From Flagellimonas marinaquae (GTDB lineage Bacteria > Bacteroidota > Bacteroidia > Flavobacteriales > Flavobacteriaceae): a DNA stretch of 64,000 nucleotides. Shown here piece by piece: positions 36,730 through 46,425 of this stretch. The notes beneath the pieces are model-generated. The model saw nothing but the letters and a program-made list of their open reading frames with translations, ran no database searches and was not told where the DNA came from. Position 1 is the stretch's first letter. Each line of letters opens with the position of its first letter. Made by a program: the position numbers and the translations under genes. The stretch covers positions 833,001 through 897,000 of the forward strand of contig NZ_CP092415.1 in assembly GCF_023716465.1 (NCBI RefSeq), written 5' to 3'.

Positions 36730-38160
36730 TTAATTTTCGTAACCAGGGTTTTGTATTATGTTGGTATTTGCGTTTAATTCGGTTTGAGGTATGGGCAATG
36801 CAAACCTATAATCCGGATAGGTCACCGTAGATACCCCTGCATTCGTATCACTACTCCTCACCATATCTTGTTTGGTACGGGTAAGATCGAAAAGGCGGTG
36901 TCCTTCAAAACAAAGTTCCTTTGCTCTTTCGTTGGCAATTAAAGCCAGTAGGCTTGGTGCTGTACTTTCCAAAATATCAATCTCTTCAACAGTTTTTTGT
37001 TGCGCCCTGGCCTGTAAGGTTTTAATATCCTCTTTGGCAGCCTCCAAGTTGTTAAGGCTTGCATTGGCCTCTGCTCTGATCAGATACATTTCGGAAACCC
37101 TGAACACCAGCATATCGTGTTGTACATCGCCCACATCTACACCGGGTTTGTAGTATTTTAAAGTAAAGGCAGTTGGGTCGCCCTCCTCTCTTTTCAATAA
37201 TTGCAGCCTTAAACCTTCTGGTTCGCTATCCAATAGACTGACCAATTTGGAATCTGCAAATCCTGTCGGGTTTGTTGTATTGTAAAATTGACCTACGGCC
37301 GAACTTTTTAATTTTCCGCTCAGCCTAAATATGGTTTCATCATTAGCGCGGACGGTATTGAACATATCCAAGTAATCTTGCCCTTGTGATAATGATTTTT
37401 CATTGATTACTTGCGTGGCATAATCCACGGCATCGGACCAATTCTCTTTGTAGAGGGACACTCGTGCCAAAAGGCTCAAAACTGCCAATCTGGATGCCCT
37501 ATAATTGTTTTGGGCCTCAAAAGTGGTAATTTCGAACAGCTCCAAAGCTTCTTGTAGGTCTTCTTCAATCTGAAAATATGTTTCTTCTACTGTGCTACGG
37601 GGCTTGTTGTCATCCGGTGCTGGAGTTCGCAATAATACAGGTATTCCCAAGTGGGATGCATCTGACGTAAAATTATATGGTTGAGCATAAACCCTGACCA
37701 AGTCAAAATGGATCAATGCCCGCATAAAAAGAGCTTCTGCCTTTATAACTGCAAGTTCATCTACATCCTGAGGGAACTCATTGACAAGATCAGGGTGGTA
37801 CTCCAGGATATTATTCACATTGGCCAATGCTTCATAAGCATCTCTCCAGATACGCCCAACAGGGGTGATCTCATCATCCGGAGTGGCGTTATAATTATAT
37901 TCGTTGATCATTTTCGTATCAGCACCCACCACATTCATTCGCAACATATCTCCTGCAGCATCTGGGTAGAGCATAAATCCAAAATCATAATAGGAATACA
38001 GTAAACTATAGGCACCCGAAACAGCGGCCCTTACTCCATCCATATCCGCAAAGAACACAGGAATGGACGATTTTCCAACTTCGTCTACCTCTAAGTAGCT
38101 ATCGCAGCTATTTAAGGCGAACACTATTATTATTGAAATACATATTATTTTGATTTTCAT
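36730..38160 (-). CDS. SusD/RagB-family nutrient-binding outer-membrane lipoprotein
   Basis: A 476-residue lipoprotein (lipobox ALNSCDSY, Cys19). SusD-like N-terminal features are AAVSGAYSLLYSYYDFG and the helical repeat region with EALANVNNILEYH, ALFMRALIHFDLVRVYAQPY. The C-terminal part has YLIRAEANASLNNLEAAKEDI and ERAKELCFEGHRLFDLTRTK. The ending PIPQTELNANTNIIQNPGY is a family signature. SusD lids cap the SusC barrel and catch the ligand. It lies 11 nt downstream of the SusC gene. Confidence 0.95.
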   Translation of the reverse strand: MKIKIICISIIIVFALNSCDSYLEVDEVGKSSIPVFFADMDGVRAAVSGAYSLLYSYYDFGFMLYPDAAGDMLRMNVVGADTKMINEYNYNATPDDEITPVGRIWRDAYEALANVNNILEYHPDLVNEFPQDVDELAVIKAEALFMRALIHFDLVRVYAQPYNFTSDASHLGIPVLLRTPAPDDNKPRSTVEETYFQIEEDLQEALELFEITTFEAQNNYRASRLAVLSLLARVSLYKENWSDAVDYATQVINEKSLSQGQDYLDMFNTVRANDETIFRLSGKLKSSAVGQFYNTTNPTGFADSKLVSLLDSEPEGLRLQLLKREEGDPTAFTLKYYKPGVDVGDVQHDMLVFRVSEMYLIRAEANASLNNLEAAKEDIKTLQARAQQKTVEEIDILESTAPSLLALIANERAKELCFEGHRLFDLTRTKQDMVRSSDTNAGVSTVTYPDYRFALPIPQTELNANTNIIQNPGYEN

Positions 38161-38171
38161 GGTTTTATATT

Positions 38172-41100
38172 TTAAAATGAGGCATTTATTCCAAGTGAGA
38201 TGGACTTCTCCAACGGATACCCGCTCATATTGTTTTTGTAGGAGTTCCTATCCGCATCATCGTAAGGTGTCCACACTAGCAGATTATCACCAATCAATGT
38301 AAATTGAATGGTCTGAAAGCCCCATGTGCGTGCCAAGTCGCTATCAAAAGTGTATCCCAATGAAATATTCTGAAGTTTTACATTGGTCTTTTTATACAGG
38401 AAACGTGTAGAATTCCTTACAGATTGGGTACTTATGCCCCAAAGCGGTTTCGGCGATAAGGACAAGTCCCCTTCTTCTTGCCACCGGTCTAGTTGATTTA
38501 CGGACTGATTTTGACTCATAATATTCAGACCATCTGAAGTAACCCCTCTCCCAAATGAACTAAAAGCATAGCCACCTAGAGTATACCCCGCTTGCACGCG
38601 TAGGTCAAAATTCTTGTATTTAAACGTATTGATTACGCTCCCGAACAGATCCGGATTAGATTCTTTAGTAGCCACCCTATTGGCAACATTATATTCTTTT
38701 GTAACGTTTCCGTTAACATCGAACCACATGGGAGAGCCATCTCTTGGATCGACCCCTGCCCATTCTACCAAATAATACGTATTAGAGCTCTTGCCTTCTT
38801 CCCACCTAATATTTCCAAGGTTTTTGGGAATTCCATTATACAGCTTTAACAACTTGTTTGAATTGTGGGATGCGATTAGGGTTGTTCGCCAACTAAAATG
38901 GTCCGACTGAAGGTTTACCGATTGCAAAGTAACCTCGACCCCTTTATTCTCGATTTCACCAATATTTCTGGTAACTCTTGTTCCTCCGGTGGTCCTGGAA
39001 ACATCTAAATTGCTCAAGAGATTTTCGGTTTTGTTCCGATATACTTCTGTTGTAAGGTCTAATCGATTCTTGAACATGGCCAAACGAAGCCCCAAATTGG
39101 TCATATAGGTGGTTTCCCAACTTAGACCGGGATTTGGACTCTTGGACATTCCGGCGCCTTGGATGCCATCATATACATAGGAATCATCTATAGAATAAAC
39201 CCCTAAAGATTCCTGTGTTCCCAGTCTAGAGTTGCCATTGCTCCCATAACTCCCTTTTAGGCTTAGAACATTGATCAAATCGCTCTTAAAGAATGGTTCT
39301 TTATGTATGTTCCAAGATACCCCTGCCGATGAAAAATCGGCCCACTGTACATCTTTTCCAAAACTGGAATTACCATCCCTACGTACGTTTAAGACCAGAT
39401 TATATCGATCATCATAGGTATACGAAGCTTGTGCAAGAAACGATGCGCTTCTAACGGTACGCTCACTACCAGTACCCGTAGTAAACGATGCGCTGGTTAC
39501 ATTTCTAAGGTTGTCGTTTACAAAGCCCGAACCCGTAGAGCCTACCCAACTATTTTTTCTTGATTTGACCTCAACCCCGGCTACACCACTAAGCAGATGC
39601 CTACCAAATTCCTTTCTAAAATTCAATCGGTTTACATTAAACCAGCTTAAAGAATTGGCATGCGACCAATAAGCATAGCCTACCGGATCACCATCTAGGT
39701 TTCTACCGGTATAATTCTTCATGGAACGGTAGATTTTTTCTATACTACTCTGATAATCAACGCCAAATTGCGTGGTAAAGGAAAGCGCGTCGACTATATC
39801 ATATTTTAACCTAACATTAGATTGTAGGGCAAATGTGTTCTGATTATTATCGTTCTGTTCCCTTTCCGCTAAACTATTTCTAAACCTGTTGTCCGTGTAG
39901 ACTAAACTGCCGTCGGGCGCTCTACCGTCTATGGTGCGATAGTTCAAGCGGTATGTACCATCGGGATTGTAGGGGGATAATATGGGCAAAAACTCATAGT
40001 AATCATTCCCTGGAGTAAACAATGTGTTCATGTTGTAAGAACCTCCCAAGGACACATCTACGTTTAACCTATCCGATAACTTCATGGTATTCCTAGTTCG
40101 TAAGGATATCCGTTGCTGCTTATTTCCCAACAAGGTCTGTTCATCCTGAAAATAAGAACCAGATATATAATATGTACTTTTTTCTGTACCTCCAGAAGCT
40201 GATAAATTAAGCTGCAAGGTCATACCGGAACCAAAAAACGCATCGTACCAATCGGTGCTGGTTTCCGAATATTTATCATTTTGATTGTCCGCAAAAGGAA
40301 AAAGTTCTGGATCATTACCTGCATTAATAAAAGACTCCCTGGCCAGTTCAAGGTACTGTTGACCATCTAAAACCTTGAATTGTGTATCCTTATTAATATG
40401 GGATATTCCCGTTCTCAAGGATGCGTTGAACCGTGGCTTACCAGCAACACCGGTCTTGGTGGTAATCAGTATAACTCCATTGGCCCCATCCGCCCCGTAT
40501 AAAGAGGTGGCCGAGGCATCTTTTAGCACGGTTATGGATTCGATATCGTCTGGATTCAAGTAAGACAATGGACTTACGCTGCTTTGAAGTCCACTGATCT
40601 GGTTTGTCCTGTTACCGGTAAACAGCGGGGTTCCATCAATGATCCAAAGTGGCTCGTTGGAGGCCGCCAAAGAAGCCTCTCCACGTATGGTAACGGAATA
40701 ACGTGGCCGCGCACTGGACGCATTATCGCTTTGCGGCATATATTCCAACCCGGGGACTATTCCTTCCAATAATTTATCTACCCTCTGTTGTGGCAGGTTT
40801 TTGATTTCTTTTGGCGTTACCTGGAAGGCACTAGACACCAAATTGGTCTTTTTTTGCTGTGTTCCATAGTTACTGGTTACCACCACCCCTTCCAACGCCT
40901 GGACATCTTCCAAAAGAACAACATTAATCTCTTCTGACTTGGTGATGGTGAACTCCTTTTTTACAAAACCCATACTACTAAACTCCAACACGCTTTCTGC
41001 AGGAAGTCCATCGATAACATAGTTCCCATCGAAATCGGTAACGGCCCATTTCTTTGCATCACCTTTCACCTTGATCGTGGCACCGGCAATTGGCACTCCG

Positions 41101-41555
41101 GACTCGTCCGCAACTTTACCGGTCACCGTAAACAATTCTTGAAAATAGTCGCTTACCTTATCCCAAAAGGAATCTGCCCTTTTTTCTTTATCCTTGAACA
41201 ATACAACTTGCCGGTCTATAATTTTAAATTGAATCTCGGTTCCACTGAAAAGCTCATCCAGTATCTCGTCCAACTCCTTGTCTATGGCCTCGATGTCCAT
41301 TTTTCTTCTCAGATCCTTATCGTTCAACCCTGTCTGAACAAAGAAAAAATCCGAGCTTGCCTCTATACTGGCTATGATTTCTTTTAATTCTCTGTTTTTC
41401 ATTTTCAGATCGATTCCATCGATTGTGGTAAGTTCGGTAGCTTGGGCTAACGAAAACGAAGACAATATAAAAAGCAGCAACAAGCTTGGTTTTTGTAACA
41501 CCACCCATTTCGGAGACCGAAACAAATGCCTTATTTTAAGTTGGTTATTTCCCAT
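38172..41555 (-). CDS. SusC/RagA-family TonB-dependent transporter with signalling STN domain
   Basis: A 1127-residue outer-membrane transporter. A signal peptide is followed by an STN domain (about residues 40-125, with IDLKMKNRELKEIIASIEA). Then come a carboxypeptidase-D-like regulatory domain (VTGKVADESGVPIAGATIKVKG), the plug (LEGVVVTSNYG... ESITVLKDASATSLYGADGANGVILITTK) and a large beta-barrel ending in an aromatic strand. The STN domain means the protein can signal to the FecR anti-sigma factor upstream when substrate binds. The gene lies 17 nt downstream of fecR-like. The substrate is unknown; the linked M16 peptidase suggests a peptide. Confidence 0.95.
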   Translation of the reverse strand: MGNNQLKIRHLFRSPKWVVLQKPSLLLLFILSSFSLAQATELTTIDGIDLKMKNRELKEIIASIEASSDFFFVQTGLNDKDLRRKMDIEAIDKELDEILDELFSGTEIQFKIIDRQVVLFKDKEKRADSFWDKVSDYFQELFTVTGKVADESGVPIAGATIKVKGDAKKWAVTDFDGNYVIDGLPAESVLEFSSMGFVKKEFTITKSEEINVVLLEDVQALEGVVVTSNYGTQQKKTNLVSSAFQVTPKEIKNLPQQRVDKLLEGIVPGLEYMPQSDNASSARPRYSVTIRGEASLAASNEPLWIIDGTPLFTGNRTNQISGLQSSVSPLSYLNPDDIESITVLKDASATSLYGADGANGVILITTKTGVAGKPRFNASLRTGISHINKDTQFKVLDGQQYLELARESFINAGNDPELFPFADNQNDKYSETSTDWYDAFFGSGMTLQLNLSASGGTEKSTYYISGSYFQDEQTLLGNKQQRISLRTRNTMKLSDRLNVDVSLGGSYNMNTLFTPGNDYYEFLPILSPYNPDGTYRLNYRTIDGRAPDGSLVYTDNRFRNSLAEREQNDNNQNTFALQSNVRLKYDIVDALSFTTQFGVDYQSSIEKIYRSMKNYTGRNLDGDPVGYAYWSHANSLSWFNVNRLNFRKEFGRHLLSGVAGVEVKSRKNSWVGSTGSGFVNDNLRNVTSASFTTGTGSERTVRSASFLAQASYTYDDRYNLVLNVRRDGNSSFGKDVQWADFSSAGVSWNIHKEPFFKSDLINVLSLKGSYGSNGNSRLGTQESLGVYSIDDSYVYDGIQGAGMSKSPNPGLSWETTYMTNLGLRLAMFKNRLDLTTEVYRNKTENLLSNLDVSRTTGGTRVTRNIGEIENKGVEVTLQSVNLQSDHFSWRTTLIASHNSNKLLKLYNGIPKNLGNIRWEEGKSSNTYYLVEWAGVDPRDGSPMWFDVNGNVTKEYNVANRVATKESNPDLFGSVINTFKYKNFDLRVQAGYTLGGYAFSSFGRGVTSDGLNIMSQNQSVNQLDRWQEEGDLSLSPKPLWGISTQSVRNSTRFLYKKTNVKLQNISLGYTFDSDLARTWGFQTIQFTLIGDNLLVWTPYDDADRNSYKNNMSGYPLEKSISLGINASF

Positions 41556-41572
41556 TTGGTCTTTAATTGAAT

Positions 41573-42706
41573 CTAATTGTTATTTTCTTCGATTTTAAAT
41601 GATGAATCCACCATGGCCGAAAGTGTTTCCAGCACATTGGAAACATCGGTGGAGAGATAAATTTTACCAGTACAAGTCTGGTCAGAACCCATGTTTGATT
41701 CCTTTGAAAAAGAAAGATTGTAGTATCTGGACAATTCCATCAAAACCTCTTTCATAGGAGTTTGATCAAACGACAGGTAACCCTCTTTCCATGAGACATA
41801 TCTGCTCACATCCACGTTTTGCTGGCTTAAGCTTTCGCCCTCTATCAACAATGCTTCATTAGGAGAGAGTTTAGCTCTATTTCCCTCCTTGGTCTCCACA
41901 GCAACTGAACCTTCGACCAAAACCACCCTATCCTTGCCATCAAAAGAATCACCGTAGGCATTTACATTAAAGGAGGTTCCGTATACATCCACATTAAATT
42001 GAGAAGTCTCAACCGTAAAAGGTCGTTTTTTGTCCTCTACGACATCTATATAAATTTCACCCTCCAAATAAATAGTGCGATGTATGCCTGAGAACTTTGT
42101 TGGAAACCTAAGAGTTGAACCAGAGTTTAACCAAAGGTGCGAGCCATCGGAGAGGGTAAGTTCGGACTGCCTGCCATATGGCACTACCAATGTATTATAC
42201 GTAGTCCCTTCTTCTGCCTGAAATGTCCCGCCCTCCTTATCTCTTATATCGCTCCCATCTACCTTCAACACCGTGTTTCCTTTAAACACGTATTCCTGTT
42301 CGCCTGTAATCAATTGAATCTCCTTGGTCTCACCTACGCGACCAATTATTGGCTCCACCTTTTTAGAATCTGTTGCTGTAAGTTGAAGATAGACTCCAAT
42401 GGAAAACAAGATCGCTAAACCGGCCGCAACAGGATACAGCATCTTTTTTCTAAGGAAACTGCGAGATTTGCCTTGATCGGGAACATATTGATTTATAATC
42501 TTGGAAAAAAGTTCTTGCTTCTCTACTTCGGAAAGCTTTTCCTTTTTAAAGTGCACTTTGTTGAACTCAAACTGAGCTTGATAGAATGCTTCCTTATCAG
42601 CTGGATTCCTTTTGATATAATCTTCCCAGTATGCGGCACCATCCGCATCTTTGGAAAGCATCCAAACAATAAAATATTCGTTGGTTAAAAAATCTTTGAT
42701 TTTCAT
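41573..42706 (-). CDS. FecR-type anti-sigma factor
   Basis: A 377-residue single-span protein: cytoplasmic sigma-binding part (~1-80), transmembrane helix (LYPVAAGLAILFSIGVYLQL), then a periplasmic FecR domain (VVPYGRQSELTLSDGSHLWLNSGSTLRFP... GTSFNVNAYGD) and a C-terminal STN-like segment (YVSWKEGYLSFDQTPMKEVLMELSRYY). It should hold the ECF sigma factor until the SusC STN domain signals. ATG 42706 gives the family N-terminus (MKIKDFLTNEYF); an in-frame extension to 42772 is unlike the family. Confidence 0.94.
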   Translation of the reverse strand: MKIKDFLTNEYFIVWMLSKDADGAAYWEDYIKRNPADKEAFYQAQFEFNKVHFKKEKLSEVEKQELFSKIINQYVPDQGKSRSFLRKKMLYPVAAGLAILFSIGVYLQLTATDSKKVEPIIGRVGETKEIQLITGEQEYVFKGNTVLKVDGSDIRDKEGGTFQAEEGTTYNTLVVPYGRQSELTLSDGSHLWLNSGSTLRFPTKFSGIHRTIYLEGEIYIDVVEDKKRPFTVETSQFNVDVYGTSFNVNAYGDSFDGKDRVVLVEGSVAVETKEGNRAKLSPNEALLIEGESLSQQNVDVSRYVSWKEGYLSFDQTPMKEVLMELSRYYNLSFSKESNMGSDQTCTGKIYLSTDVSNVLETLSAMVDSSFKIEENNN

Positions 42707-42785
42707 TGCTAAGGCCTTTTTTAATGAGTTCCCAAGAAGAAACCCACCGACCATTACAATGACAATGCTCAAGTACTTATATCAC

Positions 42786-43340
42786 CTACAAAAAAGTTAA
42801 TATATTGTTAAACTGTTGCGAACGGATGCACAAGAACAAGAAGTACTTCACATCGGAGTCCCGCAACTGTCTCAGCGCCTTTAAGATAAGGTTCCTACAG
42901 GCTGGAACCCCTATTCCCAAAATTTCAGAAATTTCTTGATATCCATATTCCTGAGTATATCGGAGATAAATAATTTCCCGTTGTCTTGGGGTAATTTTTC
43001 GAAGTGTTTTTTCAATTTTTGATTTAAGCTGCGCCTTAAACTCATCTTCGATAAGAAGTTCTTCCACGTTGACCTGCAATTCAAAGGGCAATACTCCCTC
43101 TTCATCTCCTACCAAAGTAACGCGACGGCTTCTTTTAAACTCATTGAACAGTTCGTTCCGTAAGCTTTTAAACAAATATGATTTAACGTTATCCAGCTCA
43201 CTTAAAGAGTTTTTGAGCATAATCTTATGGAAAATATTATGGATGGCATCCATAACTTCCTCTTTATTAAATCCCAAGCGTGTCCCGTAGGCGAATAAAT
43301 CGTCGATATTAGAATTGTAAATAACTCCTATTTGATCCAT
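42786..43340 (-). CDS. ECF sigma factor of the SusCD locus
   Basis: A 184-residue sigma-70-family protein of the kind paired with FecR in Bacteroidota: region 2 with DAIHNIFHKIMLKN and KSYLFKSLRNELFNEFKR, and region 4 with TPRQREIIYLRYTQEYGYQEISEILG. It should be released when the SusC transporter engages its substrate, and then transcribe the transporter genes. It is 79 nt upstream of fecR-like. Unusually for this phylum, the start is preceded by a purine-rich GGAGGAGG, and a TAATTTTG -7 element lies about 57 nt upstream. Confidence 0.93.
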   Translation of the reverse strand: MDQIGVIYNSNIDDLFAYGTRLGFNKEEVMDAIHNIFHKIMLKNSLSELDNVKSYLFKSLRNELFNEFKRSRRVTLVGDEEGVLPFELQVNVEELLIEDEFKAQLKSKIEKTLRKITPRQREIIYLRYTQEYGYQEISEILGIGVPACRNLILKALRQLRDSDVKYFLFLCIRSQQFNNILTFL

Positions 43341-43346
43341 AGAGTT

Positions 43347-43354
43347 CCTCCTCC
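43347..43354 (-). promoter_or_regulatory. Shine-Dalgarno-like site before the ECF sigma gene
   Basis: The minus strand reads GGAGGAGG, 6 nt before the ATG at 43340. Strong SD sites are rare in Bacteroidota and were not seen at other starts checked here. Confidence 0.55.
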
Positions 43355-43396
43355 ATTCGTTCTTTCACGTCCCAAAAAGGGCAATCAATAAGCTTC

Positions 43397-43404
43397 CAAA
43401 ATTA
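43397..43404 (-). promoter_or_regulatory. Candidate -7 element for the ECF sigma gene
   Basis: Minus strand TAATTTTG matches TAnnTTTG, 57-64 nt before the ATG; no TTG at the usual -33 distance. Confidence 0.4.
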
Positions 43405-43654
43405 CAAAAACTTCCCCGACCGCTCATGAAGTTAACATATCTTAAACTTTATCCTTAGTTGATTTTCAGTGCAATTGAACAAACAGCGACATAAACATTA
43501 AAGGGGCTGTTGTTTGTTACCACTATGGTAAATTTGTCGTAGAACAAACACTTTACACCAGAAACACGGCAACCAATAAAGTATTGAAGCGACCTTGTAT
43601 TAGAATATTCTTTTAAAAAGGTTGGCAAATAGGAAAGTAAAAAGCATTACAAAC

Positions 43655-43693
43655 AAAAAGCCTTGTACATCAACTAGACATACAAGGCTTTTT
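43655..43693 (-). terminator. Terminator hairpin after tRNA-Val
   Basis: A perfect 13-bp stem, AAAAAGCCTTGTA (43655-43667) with TACAAGGCTTTTT (43681-43693), 6 nt beyond the 3' end of the minus-strand tRNA, with T runs on both strands. Confidence 0.8.
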
Positions 43694-43698
43694 TATTG

Positions 43699-43773
43699 TG
43701 GGCGCTGAGGGATTCGAACCCCCGACCCCCTCGGTGTAAACGAGGTGCTCTGAACCAACTGAGCTAAGCGCCC
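43699..43773 (-). tRNA. tRNA-Val (anticodon TAC)
   Basis: A 75-nt cloverleaf: acceptor GGGCGCT/AGCGCCC with discriminator A, D-arm GCTC..GAGC, anticodon stem CCTCG/CGAGG with loop TTTACAC, T-loop TTCGAAT. CCA is not encoded. Confidence 0.96.
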
Positions 43774-43859
43774 ATTCATTTTCCTAAATGGGAGTGCAAA
43801 TATATAATAGTTTTTCATTTTCAAAAAGAAAAAATAAAAAAAGAATCCACCTTTTTGGA

Positions 43860-45113
43860 TCAATTGATTTTTCTATCTCTAAACCACAGATCCTCCAAAC
43901 TAAAATTAATTGTTATGGTATGGTAATTTTCTTTGACCAAAATATTTTGAATTTGCCCCTTACTGCCATAGGAATAGGATATATTCAACATAGAATTGCT
44001 CGTACGCCCTACCGGAAGGCCCAGGCCAGCCGTAATAGCATATCCATCAATTTTATTATCGTTGATGGCGAGATATCCATTATCATAATTGAACCCCCCT
44101 CGGTACCGAACACGATCCCAATACTTAAAACCTCTCTCATTTTTTAAATATTCCAATCCAATGGCATATATATCCTGATCAATATAAGTCCCCACATTTT
44201 CGGACTGGTCGGTGGAATCCCAAAAGTTATGTTTGTAATCGGCCGACAAGGTGAAGGACTTAATGAGTTTTGTACTTAAACCAAAGCCAAGTTCCAATGG
44301 AAGTTTAAAATCTGAAACCGAATCGCCCTCTTCATCTTCGACCTGAATTTCTACATCGTCCAGTGTTTTATACACCGATCGCGTTACATTTCCTTTAAGG
44401 GAGACCGGCAATTGAACGGTACCCCCTACAGTAAAGTCCCTAAAAACATCGTACTGTGCACCGATACCCAGCCTAACTCCACTGTAATTGGTAACCTCAT
44501 CCAATTGGAAATAACTATTACTTATGGCAAAACCCTCGGTTTCTTCGATATTGCCAAATAGGAAAGATGCCTTTATTCCAAGCCTAAAAGCCTCCGATAG
44601 GCCATACCCAAGGTTTATACTTAGGTCGTTGAGCCCCCCCAATCCGGTTACATTACTGTTAAATGTTTCGTTGGATCCTTCGATGTTCGTTTCCAGCCCT
44701 ACCAAAGTGTAGCCAACATCAGTATAGGGAACTAAGGAGACACCCGCTCCCAATCGATCAGCAATTCTAAAGGCAAAGGCCAAATTAGAAAAATTCAAAG
44801 TACTCTTAGATTCGCTATAACTGGCATTGCTATAACTGTTCAGTTCACCGACCACCCCAATATCGTAAAAGAAGGAGTTTTGTGGTATTAGTGCAAAATT
44901 GGATGGGTTAAGATTATTGATTTCAGTCTCTGAACGCAATCCAATACCGGCATACCCCATTCCATTGGTTTTTCCAATACTTGTCTGATTGATCACTCCC
45001 AATCCATATAAGGAATAGGGTGAACTGGTAAGCCCTTCTGATTGAGCATTTGCCAAACCAGTCATAAAACATATAGCTATTATGGGTAAATATTTAATCG
45101 TCTTCTTCATCAT
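43860..45113 (-). CDS. Outer-membrane beta-barrel protein, porin/FadL-like
   Basis: A 417-residue protein with signal peptide (cleaved near LANAQ). The mature N-terminus (SPYSLYGLGVINQTSIGKTNGMGYAGIG) and alternating amphipathic strands to a final KENYHTITINFSLEDLWF strand show an outer-membrane barrel. The NLNPSNFALIP segment resembles FadL/PorV-like families. Function unknown. ATG 45113 is preferred to the TTG at 45122. It overlaps the DUF4270 gene by 20 nt, so the two are co-translated and probably function together. Confidence 0.8.
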   Translation of the reverse strand: MMKKTIKYLPIIAICFMTGLANAQSEGLTSSPYSLYGLGVINQTSIGKTNGMGYAGIGLRSETEINNLNPSNFALIPQNSFFYDIGVVGELNSYSNASYSESKSTLNFSNLAFAFRIADRLGAGVSLVPYTDVGYTLVGLETNIEGSNETFNSNVTGLGGLNDLSINLGYGLSEAFRLGIKASFLFGNIEETEGFAISNSYFQLDEVTNYSGVRLGIGAQYDVFRDFTVGGTVQLPVSLKGNVTRSVYKTLDDVEIQVEDEEGDSVSDFKLPLELGFGLSTKLIKSFTLSADYKHNFWDSTDQSENVGTYIDQDIYAIGLEYLKNERGFKYWDRVRYRGGFNYDNGYLAINDNKIDGYAITAGLGLPVGRTSNSMLNISYSYGSKGQIQNILVKENYHTITINFSLEDLWFRDRKIN

Positions 45114-46425
45114 AAATCGCAAATGTTAGTTCCATTACCGTGCTATACCCTGTATTGCCAGAGCCATTTAGTATAAATCGGTCTACCGTGGAATTATAAT
45201 TATCCGGCAACAAGATCAATGCTTCTTCCGTTTCCATTTCTTCTGTGAACAGCTCTTCGATATAGCTTCCCAAAGAAAATTCGTAATAAATATCATTGAA
45301 CTCCTCATTGTCCCGATTTAGAATACCTTGTACGGGGGCGATTTCCTCTACAAGCAATTGAGAAATTAAATCGTTGTTTTGATTAACTACGTATACGGAC
45401 AAAGAGTCCTTTAGAATAAGATTATCGGTAAACGATCCCGATAAAGGCCTGATTTTGAGTACTGCATCCAAAATTGTCCCCTGACCTTTTATGTCGTATA
45501 GGTTCTTTATATGTGGGAACTCTACCCGGGTGGCAATGCCCACACCCGATTGGATATAACTAAGTCCGCCTGTATCCTTAGAATCGAGATTGACTTCTTG
45601 ATCTGATAATGTTTCGAGGTTTGTGTTGGCGTTTTCCGACTCGATGCGATTAAAAAATGGAACAGGAGAAGATGTCACATCCATATTCAGGTCCAAATAG
45701 CTTTGTACCCTTTCGGTTTCTTCTGCCTCACTAAAGTACAAGCGTACAAAAATAGATTCCGAAGATTTTGTAAATCCTATCACAGAACCATTGTCCGTTT
45801 GGCCGGGAATAAGTGCAATTCCATTAAAGTAATCCTTAAATTGATCGGATGTGGTTATCTCCTTTACCTGGAACTTTTCAAAAAGATCTACCCCCAATGC
45901 ATCAGAGAGTTTTATTTCCAAGGAGTCACCATCCATTGGTCGGGGCATAAAGGTCAATGTACCAATATCATCTTCAAAATATTCGGCTTCACTGGTATTA
46001 TAAAGATAATCCCCTTCTGACGGTTTTAAGGTAGCGGACAATCGCTTTACGTGCAACGTATTGGTCCGCAGCGTATCGTTATAGTAGTACGAGTCATACT
46101 TCATATACAAAGCAATACTATCATATTCCGCATCGGAATCTATTACATACGAAGATGGCATCAATCCCATGTAAGCAGAAGACTTGACCACTCCAAATTC
46201 GGGGTCGTTATATTTACCCACCAGCACCCTACTGGACTCGCTGGTAACAATACTATCAAACTTCATTGTGGAAATTTCCACGGTGATCGTATCGATCAGG
46301 GCAACACGAATATTGCTATCGGTAAATTCTTCTCCGGCCAAAAAATCTGATGCATTATAATTTTCAGAACTACAAGACCACAATACAAATATCGATAGGC
46401 TCAAAAAGCAAAAAACCTTTCCCAT
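45094..46425 (-). CDS. DUF4270 family lipoprotein
   Basis: A 443-residue lipoprotein (lipobox LWSCSSEN, Cys18). DUF4270 features are the opening FTDSNIRVALIDTITVEISTMKFDSIVTS..., the LVGKYNDPEFGVVKSSAYMGL segment, and SIALYMKYDSYYYNDT. It is beta-rich throughout with an acidic C-terminus (YDEEDD). The family is common in Bacteroidota, and its function is not established. It is first of two minus-strand genes and is divergent from the kelch-repeat gene, 225 bp away. Confidence 0.87.
   Translation of the reverse strand: MGKVFCFLSLSIFVLWSCSSENYNASDFLAGEEFTDSNIRVALIDTITVEISTMKFDSIVTSESSRVLVGKYNDPEFGVVKSSAYMGLMPSSYVIDSDAEYDSIALYMKYDSYYYNDTLRTNTLHVKRLSATLKPSEGDYLYNTSEAEYFEDDIGTLTFMPRPMDGDSLEIKLSDALGVDLFEKFQVKEITTSDQFKDYFNGIALIPGQTDNGSVIGFTKSSESIFVRLYFSEAEETERVQSYLDLNMDVTSSPVPFFNRIESENANTNLETLSDQEVNLDSKDTGGLSYIQSGVGIATRVEFPHIKNLYDIKGQGTILDAVLKIRPLSGSFTDNLILKDSLSVYVVNQNNDLISQLLVEEIAPVQGILNRDNEEFNDIYYEFSLGSYIEELFTEEMETEEALILLPDNYNSTVDRFILNGSGNTGYSTVMELTFAIYDEEDD

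Larger units (their letters stand above)
43341..43698. other. Intergenic region between the sigma gene and tRNA-Val
   Basis: 358 bp with the sigma-gene promoter elements near 43347-43404 and the tRNA terminator at 43655-43693. Nothing recognisable between about 43430 and 43640. Confidence 0.55.

Noticed and set aside
7675..43693. Hairpins considered as CRISPR-like or mobile-element repeats
   Set aside because: They are single terminator hairpins; there are no regularly spaced repeats, transposase genes or terminal inverted repeats.
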